14,576 bases of DNA from an uncultured Eubacteriales bacterium (GTDB lineage: Bacteria > Bacillota > Clostridia > Christensenellales > CAG-917). Below the pieces are notes generated by a model. The model saw nothing but the letters and a program-made list of their open reading frames with translations. It did no database searches and had not been told where the DNA came from. A program made the position numbers and the translations under genes. Below are positions 1-5,854 of the stretch, one piece after another; within the stretch, counting starts at the first letter, position 1; each line of letters opens with the position of its first letter. Location: positions 1-14,576 of the forward strand of contig URIZ01000020.1 in the NCBI GenBank assembly GCA_900548005.1, written 5' to 3'.

Positions 1-11
1 TTGTAAAAAAC

Positions 12-47
12 AAAACGAACTTTGAATTTTCATCAAGGTTCGTTTTA
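12..47 (-). terminator. Rho-independent terminator, second one downstream of tRNA-Leu
   Basis: AAAACGAAC (12-20) pairs with GTTCGTTTT (39-47), and the inner TTTGA/TCAAG extends the stem, leaving a 7-base loop. Read on the minus strand the stem is followed by a T-rich tract (positions 11 down to 1). The plus-strand reading is also T-rich, so it may work both ways. It would stop any minus-strand transcript that passes the first terminator at 239-258. Confidence 0.75.
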
Positions 48-226
48 TTCTTGTTGTGGTGCGGTCTACGCTAAACAATCCGTGCTACGCACTTTGCCTT
101 CGGCTCAACGCTATCGCGTTTTGATTGTTTGCTATGTCCGCTACGCTCGATGTCCGCAAATGCTCTGTGCTTGCGTCTCTCTTCGCTTGCGGTCTACCGA
201 GTTGAACGAGTTCAAGTCTCGGTGAA
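48..226. repeat. Hairpin-rich element with copies of the tRNA-Leu 3' half
   Basis: This non-coding stretch has three notable relations. Bases 51-66 are a direct 16-base copy of 261-276, the CCA end and acceptor strand of tRNA-Leu. Bases 207-225 are a perfect 19-base inverted copy of 275-293, the T arm of the same tRNA. The 10-mer TGCGGTCTAC occurs at 60-69 and again at 188-197. Between those two copies lie nested stems: AAACAATC/GATTGTTT (73-80 with 123-130) encloses three small hairpins (82-92, 96-104, 107-120), giving a cloverleaf-like layout, and CCGCAA/TTGCGG (154-159 with 187-192) forms a second domain. It could be a tRNA-associated repeat, a small MITE-like insertion into an old tRNA fragment, or a structured RNA. 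No protein is supported here. Confidence 0.55.
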
Positions 227-238
227 ACAAAAAGAAAA

Positions 239-258
239 AGCAGCCCTTGTGGACTGCT
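239..258 (-). terminator. Rho-independent terminator of tRNA-Leu
   Basis: On the minus strand AGCAG..CC pairs with GG.CTGCT around a 4-base loop (one mismatched pair), followed by a T-rich run from 239 down to about 227. It lies 9 bases after the encoded CCA of the tRNA, the expected place for its terminator. Confidence 0.8.
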
Positions 259-266
259 CATTGTTG

Positions 267-350
267 TGGTGCGGTCACCGAGACTTGAACTCGGACGGTG
301 TAACCATACGCCCCTCAAACGTACGCGTCTGCCTATTCCGCCATGACCGC
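267..350 (-). tRNA. tRNA-Leu (anticodon GAG), CCA encoded
   Basis: Read on the minus strand, the 7-base acceptor GCGGTCA pairs with TGACCGC, followed by discriminator A and an encoded CCA. The D stem is GCG/CGC. The anticodon stem TACGT/GCGTA holds the loop TTGAGGG, so positions 34-36 are GAG, which reads CUC and CUU leucine codons. A long variable arm (GGT TAC ACC) marks it as class II, as expected for leucine. The T arm is CCGAG, TTCAAGT, CTCGG. It has its own consensus promoter (363-391) and a terminator, so it appears to be a single-gene transcript. The downstream DNA carries copies of parts of this tRNA. Confidence 0.96.
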
Positions 351-362
351 TTAACATTTGCT

Positions 363-391
363 ATTATATGATTATTCGCCACTCTTGTCAA
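363..391 (-). promoter_or_regulatory. Promoter of tRNA-Leu
   Basis: On the minus strand TTGACA (391-386), a 17-base spacer and TATAAT (368-363) form a perfect sigma-A-type promoter. The -10 box ends 12 bases before the first tRNA base, so the leader would be only a few bases. Confidence 0.9.
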
Positions 392-409
392 GGAGTTTTG
401 CAAGCAAAA

Positions 410-652
410 ATGCAAAAAGTCAACATTTTTTTCAGCGGCATATATTTGAGTATGCGCAATTTTGAAAACGATGCCGATTTGCATATCGATAACACGCGTC
501 CATGCGGAGAAAACGGCTCTGCGTGCAGGCGGAATATGCTTGCCGTGTCCGTGGCAAACGCCTTGTACGAGGGCAAAAACAAGGACGAAATCAAGCAAAT
601 CACCGCCTTTTTGCACGTGCTGATTGCGCTTGCCAAAAATTATGAAACATAA
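410..652 (+). CDS. Small hypothetical protein (about 80 aa)
   Basis: The open frame to the TAA at 650-652 encodes about 80 residues from ATG 410. The N-terminal half has a run of polar residues and two cysteines (around PCGENGSAC). The C-terminal half, from NMLAVSVANALYEG to FLHVLIALAK, looks like two amphipathic helices. That helical part is reminiscent of short Clostridia proteins of unknown function such as DUF6774, but this is a pattern impression only. The start is uncertain: AAGGAG at 390-395 is 14 bases before ATG 410, only 2 bases before an in-frame TTG at 398, and overlaps the divergent tRNA -35 box. ATG 452 is another option. No clear promoter is seen beyond a possible extended -10 (TGCTATTAT, 359-367). 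It could be a chance open frame. Confidence 0.42.
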   Translation: MQKVNIFFSGIYLSMRNFENDADLHIDNTRPCGENGSACRRNMLAVSVANALYEGKNKDEIKQITAFLHVLIALAKNYET

Positions 653-686
653 ATCACATTTTCTTGAAAAACTTGTACGCGTGCGT

Positions 687-715
687 TTGACATTTGCGCC
701 GCATAGACATAGAAT
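687..715 (+). promoter_or_regulatory. Promoter of the first MATE gene
   Basis: TTGACA (687-692), a 17-base spacer and TAGAAT (710-715) lie 46 bases before the start codon at 761, giving an expected 5' leader of roughly 40 bases. Confidence 0.82.
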
Positions 716-760
716 ACTCGCGGAATAAAAGTTTTGCGCTATGCGCACAAGGAAATATAT

Positions 761-2170
761 ATGCAAAAGGATCTGACTGTCGGCAAGCCTTCTTCGGTGA
801 TCGTGAAGTTTTGTCTTCCGCTTTTCGGCAGCATAATTTTTCAACAACTGTACAATCTCGCAGACAGTTTCGTAGCGGGAAAATTTATCGGCGACAACGC
901 TTTGGCGGCAGTCGGCAACAGCTATGAGATTACGCTGATTTTCATAGCTTTCGCATTTGGATGCAACATCGGTTGCTCGGTGATCGTGTCAAGGCTGTTC
1001 GGCGCAAAGAAGAACACCGATTTGAAGACGGCAGTGTTCACCACCTGGATTGCGAGCGCGGCGGTTTGCGCCATACTCATGGTGATCGGGCTTACACTCT
1101 CCACCCCGCTTCTGAAGCTAATCAACACTCCCGATGAACTTCTTGCCGACAGCAAGCTTTATCTCGACATCTACGTGTGGAGCTTGCCGTTTGTGTTTTT
1201 CTACAACGTATCGACGGGCATATTTGCGGCACTTGGCGACAGCAAAACCCCGTTCGTGTTTCTTGCGGTGTCTTCTCTTGCCAACATCGGCGTGGACATA
1301 CTGTTTGTCGCGACATTCAAAATGGGCGTGGCAGGCGTGGCGTGGGCGACCTTCCTATGCCAAGGCATAAGCTGCGTTTTGTCTGTGATATTTGTGCTGT
1401 TTCAACTCAAAAAAATCAAAACGGACGCAAAACCCAAAGTATTTTCGTGGAAAATCCTTAAAGATATCTCCGTCATCGCGATCCCGAGCATACTGCAACA
1501 AAGCTTCATCTCCGTCGGCAACATCGTCATTCAAAGCGTTGTAAACTCATTTGGCGGTGTGGTTATGGCAGGCTACTCGGCAAGCGTCAAACTCAACAAT
1601 CTCGTCACAACGTCATTCTTGACCTTTGCAAACGGCATCTCGAACTACACAAGCCAAAATCTCGGCGCAGGCAAAACGGAGCGTATCAAGCCCGGATTTC
1701 GCGCAGGACTTGGCTTTGTGTGGATACTGTGCGTGCCGATCGTGCTTGTGTATATCTTTGCGGGCAAATATCTGCTTATGCTCTTCATGAAAGACGCAGG
1801 CAGCGGCGCGCTTGACGTAGGCATGCAATTCTTGCGCATCGTCTCCCCGTTCTACTTCGTGGTTGCGGTGAAAATCGTGTGCGACGGCGTGTTGCGCGGC
1901 GGCGGAAGAATGATCAAGTTTATGATTACGACATTCACTGACCTTATTCTGCGTGTGGTGCTTGCGCTCGTATTGAGCGGACCGCTCGGCACGCAAGGCA
2001 TATGGTGGTCGTGGCCGATAGGCTGGGGCGTGGGCATGATCGTATCGCTCGTGCTCTATCTCACTTTGAAATGGAAAAAGCCGCTCCCCGAAGATGAATA
2101 CGTAAGGTTGAAAGACGAAGAAAATCCCGTTGAAGAAATGCTCGAAGACGTCGTCGAATCCAACGAATAA
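761..2170 (+). CDS. MATE family efflux transporter (469 aa)
   Basis: This is an integral membrane antiporter of the multidrug and toxic compound extrusion family (MOP superfamily), which exports small molecules using a Na+ or H+ gradient; the substrate cannot be predicted. The length of 469 residues and the repeated hydrophobic segments fit the usual 12-helix, two-bundle fold. The N-terminal segment QQLYNLADSFVAGKFIG (about residues 28-44) is the characteristic MATE opening, and the internally related second half begins near IAIPSILQQSFISVGN. The C-terminus is a short charged tail rich in E and D. ATG 761 is chosen over the upstream in-frame TTG at 734 because AAGGA (749-753) sits 7 bases before it. 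The gene has its own promoter and converges on a second MATE gene, sharing the terminator at 2235-2263. No regulator is adjacent. Confidence 0.93.
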   Translation: MQKDLTVGKPSSVIVKFCLPLFGSIIFQQLYNLADSFVAGKFIGDNALAAVGNSYEITLIFIAFAFGCNIGCSVIVSRLFGAKKNTDLKTAVFTTWIASAAVCAILMVIGLTLSTPLLKLINTPDELLADSKLYLDIYVWSLPFVFFYNVSTGIFAALGDSKTPFVFLAVSSLANIGVDILFVATFKMGVAGVAWATFLCQGISCVLSVIFVLFQLKKIKTDAKPKVFSWKILKDISVIAIPSILQQSFISVGNIVIQSVVNSFGGVVMAGYSASVKLNNLVTTSFLTFANGISNYTSQNLGAGKTERIKPGFRAGLGFVWILCVPIVLVYIFAGKYLLMLFMKDAGSGALDVGMQFLRIVSPFYFVVAVKIVCDGVLRGGGRMIKFMITTFTDLILRVVLALVLSGPLGTQGIWWSWPIGWGVGMIVSLVLYLTLKWKKPLPEDEYVRLKDEENPVEEMLEDVVESNE

Positions 2171-2234
2171 ATCGAACTTTACGTCCAAAAATAAAACAAG
2201 GAATATTCCGACACACCCCAAACAACAAAATAAG

Positions 2235-2263
2235 CGCGCGTATTGCAAATGACAATACGCGCG
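2235..2263. terminator. Bidirectional terminator between the convergent MATE genes
   Basis: CGCGCGTATTG (2235-2245) and CAATACGCGCG (2253-2263) form an 11-bp perfect stem with a 7-base loop. It is followed by TTTTATTCTTT on the plus strand and by a T-rich tract on the minus strand. It fits the ends of both flanking genes. Confidence 0.88.
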
Positions 2264-2297
2264 TTTTATTCTTTGCAAATGCAGACTTAAAGTCTTG

Positions 2298-2343
2298 TTT
2301 TCGAGATTTGAGTGTGTATTTCCACACTCTTATTTTCGAGATT
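2298..2343. repeat. 11-bp direct repeat flanking a small hairpin at the end of the second MATE gene
   Basis: TTTTCGAGATT occurs at 2298-2308 and 2333-2343. Between the copies GAGTGTG (2310-2316) and CACACTC (2323-2329) form a 7-bp hairpin. The second copy overlaps the stop codon of the minus-strand MATE gene. The hairpin has no T run on the minus strand, so it is a poor terminator for that gene; on the plus strand TTATTTT follows. Confidence 0.5.
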
Positions 2344-4099
2344 ATTTTGTGTCCGAAGTTTCGGTATCTTTTGCCGATTCCATAGTATCGGGAGTTGCGA
2401 AATCCTTGGTGGATTGCACGCTATCGGGAGTTTTGACAACGTCATGAATGGTTTCGATGACAACGGGATCTAGAATGGCGGACGTTTCGGTGACGGCGGG
2501 ATCGGTTGCCATAGATGCGGTTTCGGCAATTGCGGAGTCTTCGGCAAATGCCTCGGTTTCGGCAGTCGCAAAATCATTGCCGACAGTGTCACTGTCAATT
2601 GCAAAGTCTTTGCCAACGGTGGCGTCATTATCGGTCGCTACGTCGCCGGTTATGGCTGCGTCATTGGCAGACGTGTCGGTGGCGGCTGTGGCGGAAGGTT
2701 CATCGGGGAAATGAACGTATTCGTCCACATCGGTGGCAATTTTGCGCTTCTCACGCTTGTAGATGACAATCATGATTATGCCGTCCACAACGATGTTTAG
2801 CACCCAGCTGATCGGCCAGCTCATATAGAGCATTTGCGCAGACGGATAGGCTTTGCACGCGGTGTAAATCCACACGATACGGAACACACAAATGCAGAAG
2901 AAATTGGCGAGCATCGGTGTGAGCGAATAGCCCATACCGCGCATGCAACCGACAAGCACTTCGACGATACCGCACACAAAATAGATGGGGAGAATGATTT
3001 TCATCCTGTCGCAAGCATACTGAATGACAACGGGGTCTGCGGTGTACAATCTTGCGATATACTGCCCTGCGGTGAGCAAAATGAGCGTCCACACAAGGCT
3101 GATGACGATGATCATCGCCGAGGCTTCGAGAGCGGTTTTCTTGATTCTCGCGGGCTTTTTCGCGCCATAGTTCTGCCCAGCAAACGTAACGGTGGCGTTT
3201 GAAACGGCGTTCATGGACGTGTAGACAAAGCCTTCGAGATTGCTTGCCGTGGAGCTGCCTGCCACGAGCGAATATCCAAACACGTTGAGATTGGCCTGAA
3301 TAAGCACGTTGGCGATTGAGAAAAACGAGTTGAGTATGCCGCTTGGCAAACCGACTTTGAGAATTTGCAACAACTCGCGCTTGTGGATACGCAATTTTTT
3401 GAGAGCGAACCTGCAATATCCTTTTTCTCTAAGCAGAGCGATAATGATAAAAATGCACGAAATGTATTGGCTCACGATCGTTGCAATCGCAACGCCCTTG
3501 ACGTCAAGCCTTGCTACGATGACGAATATGAGATTGAGCACGACGTTGACCGCTCCTGCAATGGACAAATACACGAGCGGACGCTTCGTATCGCCTTTTG
3601 CGCGGAGTATTGACGCGCCGAAATTGTACAGCACGTTTGCCGGTGTGCCGATGAAATATATGGACAAATACGCGGTGGCTTTGTCGAGAATCTCGGGATC
3701 GGTCTTCATCCACACAAGGAAATACCTTGCACAAAACACGCCCACAATCCCCACTGCCACACCGCTTATCACGGCAATGAGCAACGACGTATGCACCGTC
3801 CTTTGCGCGCGATCCTCGTCCTTTCTGCCGATCGCCTGACTCATGACAACGTTTGTGCCGATGGACAAGCCGATGACCACGTTGATGACAAGATTGATGA
3901 GCGCAACGTTGGACGAAACCGCCGCAAGCGACTGCGTGCCCGTCTCCGAAAAGCGTCCGATGACAATCAAGTCCGCCGCATTGAACAAAAGCTGCAATAT
4001 CCCCGACAACGCAAGCGGCAGCGAAACCGCAATCAACTTTTTGAGAAGCGGTCCGCTTGTCATATCCATATCTTTTGTCATCGTTTTTGTTGCCTTCAT
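2342..4099 (-). CDS. MATE family efflux transporter with a long acidic C-terminal tail (585 aa)
   Basis: This is a second MATE antiporter, clearly diverged from the one at 761-2170. The transporter core spans about residues 1-455, opening with a TSGPLLKKLIAVSLPLALSG-type N-terminus and LFNAADLIVIGRFS, with about 12 hydrophobic segments ending near VVDGIIMIVIYKREKR. The last 120 residues or so (about 466-585) are unlike the family: low in complexity, rich in Ala, Thr, Asp, Ser and Val, strongly acidic (about 28 D/E against 5 K), with the repeated motif [KN]DFA. After the final helix the tail should be cytoplasmic. Family members usually end around 440-480 residues. The start is uncertain: ATG 4126 has AAAGG directly abutting it with no spacing, while ATG 4099 or the downstream ATG 4081 (MTKDMDMTSG) look more like family starts. 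I chose 4099. A promoter lies at 4219-4246 with a leader of over 100 bases. Confidence 0.9.
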   Translation of the reverse strand: MKATKTMTKDMDMTSGPLLKKLIAVSLPLALSGILQLLFNAADLIVIGRFSETGTQSLAAVSSNVALINLVINVVIGLSIGTNVVMSQAIGRKDEDRAQRTVHTSLLIAVISGVAVGIVGVFCARYFLVWMKTDPEILDKATAYLSIYFIGTPANVLYNFGASILRAKGDTKRPLVYLSIAGAVNVVLNLIFVIVARLDVKGVAIATIVSQYISCIFIIIALLREKGYCRFALKKLRIHKRELLQILKVGLPSGILNSFFSIANVLIQANLNVFGYSLVAGSSTASNLEGFVYTSMNAVSNATVTFAGQNYGAKKPARIKKTALEASAMIIVISLVWTLILLTAGQYIARLYTADPVVIQYACDRMKIILPIYFVCGIVEVLVGCMRGMGYSLTPMLANFFCICVFRIVWIYTACKAYPSAQMLYMSWPISWVLNIVVDGIIMIVIYKREKRKIATDVDEYVHFPDEPSATAATDTSANDAAITGDVATDNDATVGKDFAIDSDTVGNDFATAETEAFAEDSAIAETASMATDPAVTETSAILDPVVIETIHDVVKTPDSVQSTKDFATPDTMESAKDTETSDTK

Positions 4100-4218
4100 T
4101 TTGTCCCCGCGCACCTTTGCGCACATCCTTTGTAAAATAATAGTCCAGTTTTTCTCGGCAAATGCACCCCGCTCCGCCCAAACCGAGCCAAGCCGTCTTA
4201 ATTGCCGAATAGAACACT

Positions 4219-4246
4219 ATTTTAGCACTTGCCCAAATAATGTCAA
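4219..4246 (-). promoter_or_regulatory. Promoter of the second MATE gene
   Basis: On the minus strand TTGACA (4246-4241), a 16-base spacer and TAAAAT (4224-4219) form a good promoter. Transcription from about 4212 would give a leader of some 110 bases to ATG 4099, containing a possible CTCGG/CCGAG stem. No known riboswitch was recognised in it. Confidence 0.75.
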
Positions 4247-4301
4247 CCAAAAACCACCGCCGTCGCCGAAATTTATTTTATTACATAAAATACCACAAAA
4301 G

Positions 4302-4334
4302 AAAAGTCCCGATTTTAGTGGAATCGGGGCTTTT
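4302..4334 (-). terminator. Terminator of the short-chain dehydrogenase gene
   Basis: AAAAGTCCCGATT (4302-4314) pairs with AATCGGGGCTTTT (4322-4334) with one G-U pair and a 7-base loop. On the minus strand the stem is followed by more T residues. It is almost symmetrical and could also work on the plus strand. It lies about 23 bases after the stop codon of the gene ending at 4358. Confidence 0.87.
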
Positions 4335-4357
4335 GTTTTACGTGTTTTGAAAAACGA

Positions 4358-5152
4358 TTATTTGCTTGCTTTTTGCGCTTCGAAACGGTCGAGTTTGTTC
4401 TTTTCGAGCTTGAGATACACCCACTTGATCGGCGGGCAGATGGCAAACAAGAATTGAGCAAAGGTGAAAAGTTTGGACGGGTTGACAAACTTGCGCTTAT
4501 GCTGCAAGCCGCGCACCATACATTTTGCCACGTGTTGCGGTTTTTGCACGGGGAACGGACGCTCGCGGATGACTTTTCCGTCCTGACCTTCCACTGCCTT
4601 GTTGAAGAATCCGGTGGCGGTGGCTATCGGATAAAGGCAAGTGAGCGAAACGTTTTTGGGCAGTTCGTAGCGCAGACCTTGTTGGAAACCTTGCATGGCG
4701 AATTTGCTTGCGCTGTACAGCGTGTAGCCGGGCATTGCGAGCTTGCCGATTGCCGAGACCGTGATTGCCATCTGACCTTGCTTGCCGCCGAGATATTCGA
4801 CGTATTTTTGATAGGTGTAAATGGGTGAAAAGACGTTGACTTTGAAGATGTCTTCCACGCGATCCCAGTTGACGTAGTCCATCGTTTCATAATACGGAAA
4901 GCCTGCGTTGGCATAGAATATGTCGATAGAACCAAGTTTTTCGGTTGCGGCGGCGAAGATGGAATCGACGTTTTCCTTGGTGGACACATCGCACACCATC
5001 GCAAACACGTTGCTCAAACCGAGCGCGTCTATTCTGTCCGTGCGCAAATCGACAGCCAAGATTTTGTTGTCGCCTTTTGCGAGCAATTTGAGCGTTTCGA
5101 GCCCGATGCCGCTGTTTGCGCCGGTGATGACGATGGTTTTGCCGTTTATCAT
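4358..5152 (-). CDS. Short-chain dehydrogenase/reductase (SDR), NAD(P)-dependent (264 aa)
   Basis: This is a classical SDR with a Rossmann fold. The cofactor loop TGANSGIG is at residues 10-17, the structural NAG at 82-84, and the catalytic residues are Ser133, Tyr146 and Lys150 (YSASK). Asp35 at the end of the second strand suggests NAD(H) rather than NADP(H), although Arg37 is close by. The substrate cannot be told. The C-terminal 45 residues include a hydrophobic stretch (FTFAQFLFAICPPIKWVYL), which could give membrane association or form a lipid-substrate pocket. AAGGAG (5159-5164) is 6 bases before the ATG. It has its own promoter (5202-5230) and terminator (4302-4334). It follows coaE by 138 bases with no clear terminator between, so read-through from the polA-coaE operon is possible. 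Confidence 0.9.
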   Translation of the reverse strand: MINGKTIVITGANSGIGLETLKLLAKGDNKILAVDLRTDRIDALGLSNVFAMVCDVSTKENVDSIFAAATEKLGSIDIFYANAGFPYYETMDYVNWDRVEDIFKVNVFSPIYTYQKYVEYLGGKQGQMAITVSAIGKLAMPGYTLYSASKFAMQGFQQGLRYELPKNVSLTCLYPIATATGFFNKAVEGQDGKVIRERPFPVQKPQHVAKCMVRGLQHKRKFVNPSKLFTFAQFLFAICPPIKWVYLKLEKNKLDRFEAQKASK

Positions 5153-5166
5153 AATTTTCTCCTTCC

Positions 5167-5181
5167 TATCCCTATGGGATA
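5167..5181. promoter_or_regulatory. Palindrome beside the SDR ribosome binding site
   Basis: TATCCC (5167-5172), TAT and GGGATA (5176-5181) form a perfect 6-bp inverted repeat 2 bases upstream of the AAGGAG of the SDR gene and about 20 bases downstream of its -10 box. It may be an operator or a leader hairpin that affects translation. No regulator can be assigned. Confidence 0.4.
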
Positions 5182-5201
5182 AAACCTTGCATATTTATTT
5201 C

Positions 5202-5230
5202 AATATACCACGCAAAAACTCGATATTCAA
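5202..5230 (-). promoter_or_regulatory. Promoter of the SDR gene
   Basis: On the minus strand TTGAAT (5230-5225), a 17-base spacer and TATATT (5207-5202) lie 50 bases before the SDR start codon. Confidence 0.7.
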
Positions 5231-5290
5231 GCCGATTTTTGCGGTTTTGAGCGTTTTTTACGGTTTTATGCACGCAATATGCAGCTCGCG

Positions 5291-5854
5291 CTATTTGCTT
5301 TTGGCAAGAATCTCGTCAAAAGTCGCGCCTGCGCTCTTTTGCAAATCTTCAAGCGTGCCCGAGTTGTCCACGAGGTACGTTGCGATTTTTTTGAGCGTTG
5401 ACGGCTTGACTTGCGCGCGCATACGGGCTTTTGCCTGTTCTTTGTCAAGCCCCCTGCCTTTGAGCCGTTTCAAGCGAGTTTGATATGGCGTTGACACAAA
5501 CACGATTTCGTCAAAGCCACCTATGACGCTTTCAAGCGCAATGGGCAACTCCACCGCAACAAGACTCTCCTTGCAATCGTTGATGACTTTTGCGATCTCG
5601 GGATGCGCAATCGAGTTGAGCGTGGCAAGTTTCGCGCTGTCGGCAAACACTATGCTTGCAAGAGCCTTTTTGTCCACCGCTCCGTCATTGACAACGCTTG
5701 GAAAAGCCGCCGCGATTTTGGCGATATATGACGGCGACAGCAGCAAATTTGCGTTGATTTCATCTGCGCTCAGACACGCAAAACCCTTTGATTTTGCAAT
5801 TTTCAACACTTCGCTTTTGCCTGCGCCTATTCCGCCGATGATTGCCACTCTCAT
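5291..5854 (-). CDS. coaE: Dephospho-CoA kinase (187 aa)
   Basis: This enzyme catalyses the last step of coenzyme A synthesis, ATP-dependent phosphorylation of the 3'-hydroxyl of dephospho-CoA, in the cytoplasm. The P-loop GGIGAGKS is at residues 7-14. Asp31 in SADEIN matches the substrate-binding Asp of the family, IAHPEI (His84-Pro85) is a family hallmark, and the segment GLDKEQAKARMRAQ matches the lid region GLSxEQAxxRxxxQ. At 187 residues it is slightly shorter than the usual 195-205. Its ATG overlaps the TGA stop of polA in an ATGA arrangement and has no strong ribosome binding site of its own, so translation is probably coupled to polA. The polA-coaE order is common in Bacillota. No clear terminator follows it. 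Confidence 0.95.
   Translation of the reverse strand: MRVAIIGGIGAGKSEVLKIAKSKGFACLSADEINANLLLSPSYIAKIAAAFPSVVNDGAVDKKALASIVFADSAKLATLNSIAHPEIAKVINDCKESLVAVELPIALESVIGGFDEIVFVSTPYQTRLKRLKGRGLDKEQAKARMRAQVKPSTLKKIATYLVDNSGTLEDLQKSAGATFDEILAKSK

Noticed and set aside
67..190. Short CRISPR-like array suggested by repeated CTACGC and CGCT motifs
   Set aside because: The repeats are too short and irregularly spaced, there are no uniform spacers, and no cas gene is present; small hairpins explain the pattern better.
275..847. A 190-residue minus-strand open frame across the tRNA and upstream of MATE
   Set aside because: It runs through the tRNA-Leu gene and antisense to the MATE start, and has no credible start signal.
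2448..2714. A plus-strand open frame rich in Ser, Ala and Val opposite the MATE tail
   Set aside because: It is the antisense shadow of the low-complexity tail; it has no ribosome binding site or promoter and its composition simply mirrors the other strand.
4100..4212. Riboswitch in the long leader of the second MATE gene
   Set aside because: There is a possible CTCGG/CCGAG stem, but I could not match the leader to the guanidine or other known riboswitch classes linked to efflux genes.
5240..5290. Terminator after coaE
   Set aside because: Only 4-bp stems are present and the minus strand is A-rich rather than T-rich after them, so no terminator is called.
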